From Gliomastix tumulicola (taxonomy: Eukaryota; Ascomycota; Sordariomycetes; Hypocreales; Bionectriaceae): 64,000 nucleotides of DNA. This document shows, piece after piece, positions 1 to 11,238 of the stretch. A program made the translations under genes and the position numbers. The stretch is taken from positions 124,001 through 188,000 of the forward strand of contig BCHX01000003.1 of the NCBI GenBank assembly GCA_001599755.1, given 5' to 3'. The number at the start of each line of letters is the position of its first letter. Position 1 is the first letter of the stretch. Under the pieces are notes generated by a model. The model had not been told where the DNA came from, made no database searches, and saw nothing but the letters and a program-made list of their open reading frames with translations.

Positions 1-58
1 GCTCTGGAATTTCTACTCTACTCCGCACGATTCGTGCCCAGAACAGGAGCACCCCCTC

Positions 59-89
59 TTCCATCCATCCATCCATCCATCCATCCATC
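59..89. repeat. (CATC)n microsatellite
   Basis: About seven to eight uninterrupted CATC units just beyond the 3' end of the MFS gene at 135-1960. No coding meaning is seen. Confidence 0.9.
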
Positions 90-134
90 AGCTGTTTTCT
101 CCCCCGCACCAGCTTCAGTAAGCACATACACACC

Positions 135-1960
135 TCACACCAGGTACCGGAAGCCCTTCTGCATGCGCAGCGACTCGTCGGCCTGGCTCAGGATATCGCC
201 CTCCATGTCCGGCTGCGCGTCCAGCGCCGCCTGCTGCTCCTCGAGCCTGCGGTTCAGGCGCGAGAGCACGATGCGGAAGGCCAGGCAGCCGACGATGGTG
301 ACCCCGAACATGGCCGTCACGATGCCGTAGCTGCCGCGGAAGCCGTTGTCCTCGAGGTTCCAGACGTACGAGCCCGCGACGTTGCCCAGCTGGCTGAAGG
401 CGTTGATGAGCGCGATGGCCACGGCGCGCTTGGCGGGCGGGCGGGGGAACGAGGAGCTGATCCACGAGTAGAAGACGATGAAGCTGGGCAGGTGTTAGTG
501 ATGCTGGCATGCCTTGAGAAATTTTATGATGGGTTGGGTAGGTGAACTCACCCTGCGTAGGAGGAGGCCTGGAGGAAGAGGGCGACGTAGCGGGCAGCAA
601 CGTTGAGCGTGCTCATGCTGATGACAAAGCCGGCCAGACCGACGCAGATGGGGCCGACAATGTGCCAGAACTACAGAAGATGGTACGTTAGCTTCCATTC
701 AAACAAGGTAGTAATGTATTGCATCAGATGACATACCTTCTCCTGGTACCTGTCGGAGCTCCAAGCGACGCACAGGGAGAACAGGCAGGAGCACAGCCAC
801 GGGGGCGACGACATCAGAAGAGTCGGCACGTAGCTGAAGCCAAGAGTGCCAGTAAGAGAGGGCTAAGAAAAGGGGGTTAGTCATTCCTGCATCTCCAAGA
901 GACCATTCAGGGGCAACGTACGAAGTAGGCGTTGAAAGACAGGCCAACCACGTAGGCGGTAAACGTGATCATCATGATGTAGATCTTCCAGTCCTTCAGA
1001 GCCATCCAGAGACCATCCAGAGGTCCCTGGCCCTCAGCATCGACATCAGCCTCGCCGACGTCCTCCGTCATACGGAGCTGGGCAATCTCGAGCTCGTCGG
1101 CAGTGAAGCCACGGGTGTTGTGCGGGAGATCGGGGAGGATGAAGGCAGCCGAGATGGCAATGGCCATGGTGATGGCACCCTCGACTATTACCAGCTGTTA
1201 GCCACATATTATCCGGATATTTCGGGACCGATGTCGAGTACTTACTCCAGAAAAGCCACCGCCAAGCCGCATGGCCAAGAACGCCCTGCATATTCGAGAG
1301 CACGCCTGCACCAATGAGGGCAGAGAAGGCATTAGAGATGAGGTTACCGCAGAAAAGGATGGCGTTCCTCTTCGTCAGCTCCCGCCTCGTGTACCACTTC
1401 GACAGAATCAGAAGAGCACCAGGCAGGAAGGCCGCCTCGACGAAGCCCAGGAAGAATCGGATGGCCACCATGCCGGCAAAGTTGTGCACGACACCGGACA
1501 GCGTCGACACGAGCCCCCACAGCAGCATGATGGCGGCGATGTACAGCGAGGGGCGGTTGATGCGGTTGATGATGATGTTGGAGGGCACCTGCATCAGGAT
1601 GTAGCCCACGTACAGGATGCTCAGGCACGTGGCGTACTGCGGGTTGCTCAGGCGGAGGTCGTCCTGGAGGCCGCGGAGGCGCGCGGCGGCGATGTTGTTG
1701 CGGTCCAGGTAGTTCATGATGTAGATGAGGACGAAGAGGGCGCAGCGGGTGTCCAGCTTGCGCTTGAGCTTCTTCTCCGTCTGGGAGCGCCACTCCGACG
1801 AGCCTCGCTCCAGCGTCGAGGGACTGCTGGCCGCGGTAGCAGCAGCAGCGGCGGCAGCAGGAGTGTCTACGACGGCATTCTCCTGCTTCTCGACATTCTC
1901 TGCCATAGGCTTATCAGCAGGCACGGCGTCACCGCCGGTCTTTGCTATCTCGTCCGCCAT
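135..1960 (-). CDS. MFS transporter, anion:cation symporter (Dal5/allantoate permease) type
   Basis: Five exons fit: 1246-1960, 922-1184, 737-862, 552-670 and 135-483, joined by GT-AG introns, giving 523 aa. The start is the ATG at 1960 (MADEIAKTGG). A soluble N-terminal tail of about 75 residues, with a run of alanines, precedes the first membrane segment. MNYLDRNNIAAAR is the classic first-helix signature of the fungal ACS family (allantoate, nicotinate, biotin and other organic-anion carriers); RFFLGFVEAAFLPG follows in helix 4-5 and WRWLFWIEG at the exon 1/2 joint. About 12 helices are expected, with a soluble C-terminal tail ending in KGFRYLV. It is probably a plasma-membrane proton-coupled importer; the substrate cannot be told from sequence. 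No neighbour suggests a pathway. Confidence 0.92.
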
Positions 1961-3123
1961 AGTGTCCTTCGAAGTCGTCCGTGTGAAGCCCAGGAGAAGA
2001 GGAAAGAGTCGTGACGTGCAAACTCGAGGGGAGAAACAGAGGCGGGGAGAAAGAAGAAGAAAGAGGAGAAAGAAGGTTTTTAACTGTCCTCCCGTCTGGA
2101 GACTCCGCAAATCTGGGGTATGGTCATGACGATACTCGGAGAGAAGGACGAGCACGAACTATCCCTCCTGGCGCCCTCCTCCTCCTCCTCCTCCTCCTCC
2201 CTCCTTCTCCCCCCATCGGTTCCGAACAGGACACACCGCCAGCCCCGGGCCTGCTAGTGACCCCCATCCCACCCCAACAAGTTTGTTGAGCCCGTGAAAC
2301 GGTGCTCGGGATAAGTCGGCGGGCTAATGAATCTTCCAGGGCCGCATGAGTCGAGGTTCGATGCTGGGTCTCCGGCGCCCCCTGGCCCTGACGATAAACA
2401 TATGAAGAGGCTGAGGATCAACTGCTAGCTCCAGGCCTAGCGTCGGCTAGTTTTTCTTCTTCAGCGCCCGCCCGTCCCCTGGGCGATCGTGCAGGTTCCG
2501 CTGCGGTGGGTTAGGTTGACTGTCAGCCACGTATCAGTGCGTTTCGAAGACGTCCAGAAGGGGCCCTTAGCACAGGGCGACTGGCAGCCCGCGAGTCCAC
2601 CTGCTAGCAGGCTGCAGGCCTTAGAGCCGTGCTGGGTGACAGCCATTCCCGGATACGCGGCGAGTCAGGGTGGGGGGCACGACCCAGTTCTCGGTGAAAT
2701 TAGGTCAAATTTCTACTGGCCGGTCTGGTGCGCGATGTCCGTTCTTGGGTGGCAGAAGCCGCTAGGCCGAGTCCCGAGACGAGGTTCCGGCTATAGTTTG
2801 TTGATGCCTGTTGGCGAGGGTGAGTGGCGGCGGTGGTAGTGGTGAGACGACCTCGGGGATTGCTGGGGGGCAGGGCGAGGGCGAGGGCGAGGGCCAGACC
2901 TCGGAGTACGAAGCATATAGTTTTGAGGGGAACCCGAGTTTGGGGGAATGGGGGAAAATCTGGGCAACTGGAATTTTCTAGTTATGTATCATGACGTGGG
3001 AGGTTCTCGTCCCGACAAAGAAGTCACCCTGTGGCTGCCTATCCTCGACATCCGTCTTCCGAAACCACCTACCTTTTGCTGAACCGTGATGACGTTCTCG
3101 AAAGGAGCCCAATGCAGCCACGC
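1961..3123. other. Intergenic, upstream of MFS gene and downstream of GH43
   Basis: No gene is supported. It contains a purine/pyrimidine-rich stretch upstream of the MFS start, a (TCC)n run near 2168-2202, and a short GAGGGC tandem near 2873-2893. It is presumably the MFS promoter plus the GH43 3' region. Confidence 0.6.
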
Positions 3124-4278
3124 TCAAAGGAACTTCCGGAACCTGTCTAACGCCTTCTGCACGGGCGCGGGAGCTTTACCTGCGTACTGCTCGAACTTCT
3201 GCCCGATGCTGGCCAACGTGTCCTGGCCCTGGCCCTGGCCTTGGCCACTCCCTCCAGGTTGACCCGATGGAGGAGCTCCCGGATACTGGTTGCCGAGAGC
3301 TTGACCGTATCCTCCGTGGGAGCAGCAAACAGGATGAGCATGAGGTCCAAAGTCCGCCGGATCAAGCACCATAACACGACCCTTCCGATTTCGAAACCCC
3401 TCGCCCCAGTTCGCCGTCCCGTGGTAGATGCAGAAGACTCTATTGTCACCGGGCTGCGGGCTCAGGAGGAAACTGCAGTGCCCCGGAGCATAGGGACCGG
3501 GCCTCGCCTTCTCGTTATACAGCAGAGGCTGCGGTCTCTTCGACCACGACTTTGGATCCAGGGGGTCTGCGTCCGGTCTGACGAGGGCCAGCAGGCCGAC
3601 AGCGTACTCGCTGTGGAAGCTTGCGTTTCCAGAGTACACGATACCCGTGAAAGCCCCGTTGGGCAGGTTCAGCCACGTCGGACCCTCGTTGATCCCTCGC
3701 TTGTTGTCGTTGAAGCGCTCCCAGGGTTGGTCGGCGCACGAGATGCACGCGGGCGGCATGATGTTGTGGTCGACAATCTCCTCGGGCGACACCATCTGCG
3801 ATACATACAGATTCTGCTGGCTGTCGGAGTAGTCCTCGGGCGGCCACCCAGACCAGCAGAGATACAGGTCCTGTCCGTTCGGGCTGAAGACGGTCGCGTC
3901 GATGCTGAACTGCTCGGGCATGCCCTTCACGGGGCCCAGGAACTCCCACGCTGACGCCTCCATAGGATCTTCGTTGCCAGACCGCAGGACGATGGTCCGA
4001 TGACCGCGGTTGCCGACGCCCGGGTTCGACGCCGTCGCGTAGATGTACCACTTCCCAGCCAGCCAGTGCAGCTCGGGCGCCCAGATATCCGCCGCCCAGT
4101 GCGATCCGTGCTCCGGCTTCCAGACGACCGACTTGCGCGCGTTGAAGAAGTCCTCCATCATCGGCGACTCCCATATTTCGATCCGGTTCGCGAGCGTGAA
4201 TGTCAGATAGAAGACGCCGTTTGCGGCAATCATCCACGGATCGGGCGTGTCGACGCTGGCGATCTCCTTGTTCGACAT
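3124..4278 (-). CDS. Glycoside hydrolase family 43 protein (arabinofuranosidase/xylosidase-like)
   Basis: Single exon, 384 aa. The beta-propeller hallmarks of GH43 are visible: DPWM near the N-terminus with the likely general base Asp13, ADIWAPELHWLAGKWYIY (residues about 63-80), the likely pKa-modulating Asp127 in SIDATVF, and the likely general acid Glu198 in INEGPTWL. The family cleaves arabinose- or xylose-containing side chains by inversion. No signal peptide is visible: the protein begins MSNKEIASVD and reaches the first catalytic residue within 13 positions, so it may be cytosolic or unconventionally exported. After the catalytic domain comes a Gly/Gln/Pro-rich linker (GQGQGQGQ) and an amphipathic, Lys-rich tail. 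Exact substrate unknown. Confidence 0.88.
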   Translation of the reverse strand: MSNKEIASVDTPDPWMIAANGVFYLTFTLANRIEIWESPMMEDFFNARKSVVWKPEHGSHWAADIWAPELHWLAGKWYIYATASNPGVGNRGHRTIVLRSGNEDPMEASAWEFLGPVKGMPEQFSIDATVFSPNGQDLYLCWSGWPPEDYSDSQQNLYVSQMVSPEEIVDHNIMPPACISCADQPWERFNDNKRGINEGPTWLNLPNGAFTGIVYSGNASFHSEYAVGLLALVRPDADPLDPKSWSKRPQPLLYNEKARPGPYAPGHCSFLLSPQPGDNRVFCIYHGTANWGEGFRNRKGRVMVLDPADFGPHAHPVCCSHGGYGQALGNQYPGAPPSGQPGGSGQGQGQGQDTLASIGQKFEQYAGKAPAPVQKALDRFRKFL

Positions 4279-4741
4279 GACGATATGATACAGTGATACA
4301 GTGATACGGTGCTATACAGATCCGAGCCGTTGGGAAGCTAAGTGAAACAAGCTTTTGGACGTTGCAGATGCGAAAAGTGTTGCAAGGGTGCACAAGTGAT
4401 AGATTGAGGGGTCGAGGGGGTCAAGGGTTCAGGGTCAAAAAATAAAGGCGACGATCAGTGAGGAATGACGTACGAGTCCACGTCAACAGTGACTGCTGAT
4501 TTATGGGTCCGTGGAACAGACAGACGCATCAGCTGCACACGTGCTAAAGGTCGAGTAATGAATGACTTCTTCCGACCGTGTCTGGAAGCTACATAATGCG
4601 AGAATGCTCTTGTCTGTATTCTGTCCCCTCAAGTCCTCATCCTCCTGATCGGCGCCAGTGCTGATCTTCTGGGGCACACGGAGGTGCCGGGAAACATTGA
4701 CATCGGCCCAGTCCCGGAGTGCCTTCTTCCTTTCCTCCGCA
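4279..4741. other. Intergenic
   Basis: Promoter side of the GH43 gene and the 3' side of the small gene at 4742-5219. It contains a short tandem of GATACAGT-like words at 4288-4310. No gene is seen. Confidence 0.5.
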
Positions 4742-5219
4742 TCAAAGCATGATCTCTTTCTCCCAGAAGTCTAGCCTCTGCATCCGCTCCGTGATGCCCT
4801 TTCTTCGAGCCCAAAGGGAGGTCTTGAGGAGTTCCGGGTGCTTCTGCTGGGCGAAGCGAAAGCAGGCTTCCTCCAGGATCCCTTGAACCTTGACTAGGAC
4901 GTGGTGCTGGACGGTAAACGGAATGGTCGATGTGTTCTCTAAAGCCGCGGGTGCTCCGCTGCTATCTCGTACTTCACTTGCTGTGGGCGTCTCACTCGTT
5001 AAAACAATCGTGGTGGAATAATGCACTTGCATCATCGGGCCTAGCTTGAGGAGCGCCGGAGGAACAACCAGAGGCCTGGGGATCCAGATTTGGGTACTTT
5101 TGACGGACGATTGACTTGGCCTGGCTGATACTCGTGACAGTGGGCTTGCTCAGGTAGGGCTCGAGTGCCTGGTATACCGGTCTCTCGAATGCCCGGGTCG
5201 CTTCCGCTGCCGATACCAT
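4742..5219 (-). CDS. Small protein of unknown function, short paralogue of the 6078-7256 product
   Basis: Best model: exon 1 5027-5219 (ATG at 5219, MVSAAEATR), a 46-nt intron 4981-5026 (GTGCAT...CACAG, branch-like TTTTAACG), and exon 2 4742-4980, giving 143 aa in one frame. The segment from IPFTVQHH through ILEEACFRF to LLK aligns with IPDEIHHH, ILESACFRY and LLK in the neighbour at 6078-7256, and the N-termini are also similar. It stops where the neighbour carries on for a further 250 residues, so it is a truncated or short paralogue. No domain is recognised. The donor site is weak, so the splice model is moderately secure; a frameshifted relic is the alternative. Confidence 0.55.
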
Positions 5220-6077
5220 GTTGGATATTTGGGGGATGTTCGGTCTTGGAATATGTATTGTTGAATATTCCGAGCACTTCAGGCTCGCGGGCTCATCGTC
5301 GGGTATGGTAATCTTGAAAGTAAGGGCGAAAGATGATGAAACCAAGATGAATGTGAGAAGTAGAGCGAGAATTAAGCGTTAGTATGGTGCCACCCACCGA
5401 AAATCAAACAGTCTCCCTTATCTTTTCGATAGTATCTAATCGTCTTCTAGCAAGTTTTTGCCAACTCTGTATTTTCCCCTGCCACTATTATTAGACACTG
5501 ACAATCGAGCTCCTCTTCATCGTCCCGATTGTGCCTTGCACCTCCAGACACTGTCCAGTCCAGAAGACAGAGGTACACAGAAGTCGCGAACGCCCTGGAT
5601 ATAGGCCACTGGGTTTCCCATTCACTCTGGGGGGAACCATTCCGACCATTCAGCTCACCAATGGTCAATGGGCTATGCCCTCAGCTAACGTCTAGGCCAA
5701 AGTAATGATCTCTCCAAAAAGGGCGAAGCAGATGAATACGTGCTCAGCTACCCATCGCCGCTATCCTCTAGAAGAAACTCGTAAGCTTGAAAGATCCATA
5801 CACACATAGGCTCGTCTGGAGAAGGAACATCGGTATTTGCAACACAAGATCTTCTTCTCATCCTCACCACAGTGCTGGGTCTGACTGGCGCAGGCAGTAG
5901 GCCTTCTGTTCACAGGTGGAGCGCACGGCATGACAGAGTCGCGACGATATCAGGTGTGCTTCTCATTGAATGTAGGTTCATCTCTATGTACTGAACGAAT
6001 TCACACAAGATCGTGTGCGCACTGTTGCCCAAGCCCTAGAAGAAATAGGCAACCAAACTCCCACGCTGTCGTTCCTC
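5220..6077. other. Intergenic between the two paralogues
   Basis: About 860 bp with no supported gene. Short open frames here have no recognisable motif or compositional bias. Confidence 0.5.
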
Positions 6078-7256
6078 TCAACCAAAACCAATCCAGGTTC
6101 TCAGACTCTTGAACACCCTTGTGAATACCGTGTCGGCACGGTGTCCCTCCACTTCCGAGTCATCTCTCTGATCAATTGAGGGGGAGGATATGGCTGTGGG
6201 AGAGGTATGGTTCCCAGTCGATGCCTCGAACCCCGTTCCAGAAGCCGGATCTTCGACGATGGTCGTGTGGTAAGGACAGATGACGATTGGTGGCGTGTCT
6301 GGCATGACCTTAAGGCATAGTTGCATACGCCTGCACCCGAGCTGACCACTGGCAGGCTTGGAGCAACTTGGTGCTTGATGTTCACCATCCTCAGCCACCT
6401 GGTCTCGGACCGTCTTGGCAATCGACTGCTGAACCGCTTCCCAAATCGCGAGTCCAGCTCTCAGACGGAGGGACTCCTGCTGCTCCTCCGGCGAGCCTTG
6501 AGAATCGTAGGCTAAGGAGGTCAAGTCTGACGTCTGCTGCACCGAATCAGCGGTGATCCTGGACTCTTCTTCATGCAGGCGGGATAGGCACTCGTCGATC
6601 CGGGTTCGAAGCTTCTGCAGGACATCAGCAGTCCCATGGTCCTTCAAAGTAACAGTTGCAAAAGCTCTGCCTCCCTCAATCATTCTGCGTAGCCGTGACG
6701 TGGTCAAGATGTGCCGATGGACAGCGGCGTTCCTGATGTCGAGAACAGAAAGCCATGCCGTGGACCTGGACGGTTGAATCGACTCTCTTGTTCCGGCAGA
6801 GCCTGTGTTGGTCTGAGTCTGGGCTATCTTGTCGTAGAAAAGGTTGCTCAGTTCAAGTGCGGCGGCACAAGTCCATTTCTGTGCCTTGAGTAGGTCGTGG
6901 TGTTCACGGCTCATGTATCGAAAGCACGCGGATTCCAGGATGAGCTGAAGACCAGCCAAAATATGGTGGTGAATCTCATCCGGTATGGGGAGGCTACCAA
7001 GCTGAGGACCAGATGCCAGGGAGCCAGTCGGGGCGGTGTTCGAACGACGGTGTATCCAGGAATGCGTGTTCATCTGCCAGTATTCCACCGCACGATCGAA
7101 GACAGCCTGTTCGCCCATGTCCTGAATATCCTTCGGCAAGGCTAGAAATCGTTTCGAGACAAGGGCCTGAACTTGAAGGGGACTTATTATGCTTTTCAGC
7201 CAGTCCGACCCAAGTGCCTCGGCAATGCGATAGTTGCCTCCCGCTGCTTGTGACAT
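6078..7256 (-). CDS. Conserved-looking fungal protein of unknown function
   Basis: Single exon, 392 aa, starting at the ATG at 7256 (MSQAAGGNYR); upstream in-frame codons lack an ATG. It looks helical and soluble. Residues about 90-120 hold the segment IPDEIHHHILAG / LILESACFRY shared with the short neighbour at 4742-5219. A central stretch (LDIRNAAVHRHILTTSRL, then KLRTRIDECLSRLHEEE) suggests a helical core or coiled coil. The last 90 residues are Ser/Thr/Asp/Pro-rich, probably disordered, ending FKSLRTWIGFG. I do not recognise the family and assign no function. Confidence 0.75.
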   Translation of the reverse strand: MSQAAGGNYRIAEALGSDWLKSIISPLQVQALVSKRFLALPKDIQDMGEQAVFDRAVEYWQMNTHSWIHRRSNTAPTGSLASGPQLGSLPIPDEIHHHILAGLQLILESACFRYMSREHHDLLKAQKWTCAAALELSNLFYDKIAQTQTNTGSAGTRESIQPSRSTAWLSVLDIRNAAVHRHILTTSRLRRMIEGGRAFATVTLKDHGTADVLQKLRTRIDECLSRLHEEESRITADSVQQTSDLTSLAYDSQGSPEEQQESLRLRAGLAIWEAVQQSIAKTVRDQVAEDGEHQAPSCSKPASGQLGCRRMQLCLKVMPDTPPIVICPYHTTIVEDPASGTGFEASTGNHTSPTAISSPSIDQRDDSEVEGHRADTVFTRVFKSLRTWIGFG

Positions 7257-7598
7257 GGTCGAGAGTTGCGAGCGATGTATCAAACCAATGTCTTGAATGG
7301 CGTCTTGATCGGTTTCAGACAGGTTTCCGTGGCGGGATGAAAAGAAGTGTACACCTCATGAGGACAATACGGACAAGAAACAGAGAGGCAGACGAGGAGG
7401 GACGACAGAGGATTTAAATAGATGGCTTCATGATAATTGAGTGACATGCGTCATCGCCCCAAGAGCAAAGAGCTTCTGTTTCCCTGTTGTTATCGATTGA
7501 TGTATGTGTATGTCTTGTTTTCAGCAAATCTTCGCCGCCGGCTTACATGACAAACTCGGAGCGAAAGTATGGTGTGGAATCTTTAGTCGTTGCCTCTC
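7257..7598. other. Intergenic
   Basis: Promoter of the 6078-7256 gene and 3' flank of the P450. No gene is seen. Confidence 0.5.
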
Positions 7599-9299
7599 TC
7601 ATCTCTCCCTGACCAAGACCCTGGTCCTTGGGTCCTGGAACTCAAGCTCCAGGACCTGCAGGCTCTTCGGGCGTTTGCCATCACCGGCAAACTTAATGTC
7701 GTACCGCCTCAGCATGGCCGCCAGCACAGCCTTGATCTCGACCGCAGCGATGAAGCGTCCGGGGCACGCATACCGGCCGTGGCCAAACGTGATGTGCTCT
7801 CGGTCCGTCGACGAGTACTGGTCTCTCGTGGCCCTGGTGCCTCCGTCCTCTCTCTTCTTGCTATATCGAAATCCGTCGAAGGGCTCGGACTCGCGGCCGA
7901 TGGTCGACGTGACCACGGTGCAGATGTAGGCGCCTACCGGAAGGCGGAACCCGTCGGATAGGGTCATGGGCTCTTTGACGATGCGCTTGAAACTGACTGC
8001 GTTCATGGTAAGTAATGTCCACGTCCAAGGGTGATTAGACGGGGAGGGACGACTCACTTGGAGTAGGGGCATGAGCACGTTGGGACTCCTTCATGAAAGA
8101 GTCCATCTTGACCAGCTTCGCAGGCGTCGCCTTGTTCCAGTCACCTTCCTCGGCGAGCACTTGCTGTACCTCCTCGCGTAGAGGCGCCAAGTACTCGGGA
8201 TAGGCCGTCATATCGTAGAGGCAGTCGACCAGCCCGGCTGACACCGTAAACAGTGATCCGATGACAGCAAACACGTATCTCGTAGCCAGATTCGACGGCT
8301 CCCGCTCCTCCTCAGTGCCAGCCTCCAGCATCCACTGCAGTACATCGTCCGGTTCGTCGGCGTTGATCCCCTTCTCCATGCGGGCAAGCCGTCGTTCGAT
8401 CTCCGGCACAAGAAACGAGTGCACCCTCTCGATGCACTTCTTGAGCTTCTTCCTGGAAGGCAGCAGCGGTACGGCGACGGGGCGCAAGAAGCCGGGCAAG
8501 CACTTGAGTATCAGGGCAGTGATGAAGATCTGCTCCGTCGTCTCGATGTTGGCGGTGTGCCAGGCGTCGTTGCGGGCGAGCTCCTGGCCTACCCAGGTCC
8601 TGGATGTGAGCCTCGAGATGACCCGGGTCATGATGAGGTTCATATCGACGGAGACCCAGTCGTCCTTGCAGGCCGGCATCTCGACGTCAAGCGCGTATTC
8701 GACGTCCGAAGCGAAGGTGGCGATCATGGAACCGAGTCGCGGGGTGAACTTGTTGCGGATGACGTTGAAGCTCAGATGGGTGCCGAGGAGGACTGTCATG
8801 CCGGTGACATCATCGTGTAAGTCCTGCAGGTGTCGTGTCAGCGCCCGTACTCTGTGATGAGGACGGACTGGGGGACTTACTGCCGTCAAAGCTTCGAGGG
8901 GATGCAGCTTATCGTCGTGGACATTCTGTAGCTCGTCTACATAGCGGTTCGGAAGCACCGTCACGTTGGAGTCTGGTCGGACGATGGTAAAGGGGGAATG
9001 AGGATACTATTGATGTCTGGTCAGTCGGGCCTTTCCCCTGCGCTGCTATGGACGGATCGTCTTACCTTTTCCAGCCCTTCCTTCGTGATAGCCCAGCCAT
9101 TCGTGATGAAGCGGAATCGGGTAATGAACAAAGGCTCGAGTGCCCATTTCTTCCCAACCACTGGGATCCGTGGGATCAAGGTATGCTTGGTGAACTGTGC
9201 TTTCTGGAACAAAATGACAGCTGCCAGAACGAGAAGCGGCCAGAAGGAAATAGGGAGTCTCCCCATGTAGCCAACGGGGCTCTCAGCAGAAGGGTCCAT
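7599..9299 (-). CDS. Cytochrome P450 monooxygenase
   Basis: Four exons (9066-9299, 8881-9006, 8058-8823, 7599-7996) give 507 aa. An N-terminal membrane anchor (PISFWPLLVLAAVILFQ, about residues 15-31) is followed by a short Pro-containing linker and the P450 fold. The ExxR motif is KESQR, just before intron 3. The heme-binding loop is FGHGRYACPGRF with the axial ligand Cys453. The I-helix region is RYVFAVIGSLFTVSAG and lacks the textbook AGxxT, as in many fungal P450s of the ent-kaurene-oxidase-like group (CYP68/CYP503 style), which this resembles in order and spacing of motifs. It is expected at the ER membrane with a P450 reductase. No terpene or polyketide enzyme lies nearby, so a biosynthetic cluster is not supported and the substrate is unknown. 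Confidence 0.92.
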
Positions 9300-10267
9300 C
9301 GTGAGTGTCAGTCGGGTTTCCGCTGGGCAGCAAGATAAGAGCGAGTCAAGATGGTGCAGCATGCTGTCGTCGTGGGGATGAAGTGACATCTTATACAATG
9401 CAAGAGAGACACTCTGTCACCACGTCATCAGCGAAGGGCAGGGAATCGGTGTTGCGGCGAAGCATTGGGATCGCCGACAATTCAGCCTCACTGGTCTTGC
9501 TCCAGCAAACGCCAGCCTGTATCGACGAATCATCACGTCCAAATCAAAGGTCTCCAGAATATCGAGTCGTTCGTATGGGGAAACATCGTCGCGAAATGCT
9601 GGGGGCGATCACTCAGGCAATCCGCCTCGCTGGAATCTTGCTCGATTAGGCAGTATAAGTGCGCCCTTAGTGTTGACCAGACAGAAAACGACGTGCCAAC
9701 GCGGCTTCATGACACTCTTCTGCATTGGAAGGATGGTCGTGCGGTTTGCTTGCAGGTTCAGGCTAGTTTGGCCTTGTGATATGATCCTGATATTCCAACA
9801 GACCCAGACCAGATGGCGGTTTGGGTGACTCGCAGCTCACAAAGACGGAGAGTTGGGTTTTGACCGTGGCTTGGAAGGGATGGCATTTTTGTGGCAGCCT
9901 CTGTTAAGGATGCTGGTAATAATGCTGATGTGGCGTGGGTGGGTTAGGGGAGATGTGCAGCCACAGTCAAACGCACTACCCTAGACTTGCATCACGTGGC
10001 GCTCCGCTTCCCCCCACGCTAAACCCAAATAGAATCCTCGCTGGCCTGGACTCGACGCTGCATGACCTGGATCAACATCTCACACCGTCCACGCGCCAAA
10101 TCCACACATCTTCCCATCCGCAATATGCTGCACCCTGAACTCTATCCATAACGGCTGCACCCCTCCAATCGATAAATCGAGAAAAGAGGAACCCGCCGTC
10201 GTCCACGCATCTGCCCTGTGTGTGTGCGTGCGCGTGTGCACGCTCCTCCCTCGCCCGCCCGCCCGCC
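9300..10267. other. Intergenic, divergent promoter region
   Basis: Lies between the P450 start (minus) and the FAR1-like gene start (plus), so it holds both promoters. Short frames are uninformative. A GT/GC-rich alternating run sits just upstream of the plus-strand ATG. Confidence 0.55.
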
Positions 10268-11204
10268 ATGTTCGGCATCCTCGAGGCCGTGACGGTGCCT
10301 CACACGGGCATCTACGGCTCGTACGAGGAGCTCATCGCCGACCTCAACCACCGCGTGTCCAAGGATGGCTACAAGATCGTCAAGGCCCGCTCCCACCGCG
10401 GCCGCATCGGCGGCTCGAGCATCCCGAATAACGAGATGGTCCGCTGCGACCTCGTCTGCGACCGCGGCGGCCGCCCGTACAAGTGCATGGCCACCAAGCA
10501 CAAGACGCACACCAAGAAGACGGACTGCCCGTGGAGAGCCAAGGCCGTGCACCGCAAGACCATAGGCGGCTGGGTGCTGACCATCACCTGCGACCAGCAC
10601 AACCACGAGCCAGGCACGCCGGAGCCGCCCTCGCCGATGGAACTGAGCGATGCCGAGGATGTCGAAGCCTCGCCGGGTAGGTGCTGCTGGTTGTCCGTCT
10701 GGATCTGATATGCGCTGGTGCTAATGGTTGTGTTGCAGATGGACCTCAGCCTGACCCTGATACGACCGTAGCGATGCAGCTTGCCGGCGTCCCGATCTCG
10801 AGCCTACGACTTACGGGCGATACATTCCACCAGATCAAGGGCGAGTATAGGAAGATGCCCCAGCACGAGCGGCTGAACCACCTCGCCCAGATGCAGCTGC
10901 GGATAGCAGCCATCTACGCCGTGCAGAACGAGGACGTCCAGCGAAATCAACGAAACGAGGCGCTCAAGAAACGACACTCGGAGATCGACGAGGGACGAAA
11001 GGGACGCCAGACGAACAAGCAGCGGACCCGCCAGACGAACAAGCAGAACCAGGAGAATCAGCAGGGCCAGACTCAGCAGGTTCAGAGCCAACAAGTCCCA
11101 AGCCAGCAACAGAGCCCGCAACTTGACGGCCAGGCGGTCCAGCAGCAGCAGCAGCAACAGGTCCAACCGCAGCAGGTTCAGCAGCAGAACTTGCCGCAGG
11201 TACC

Positions 11205-11238
<34 letters not shown>

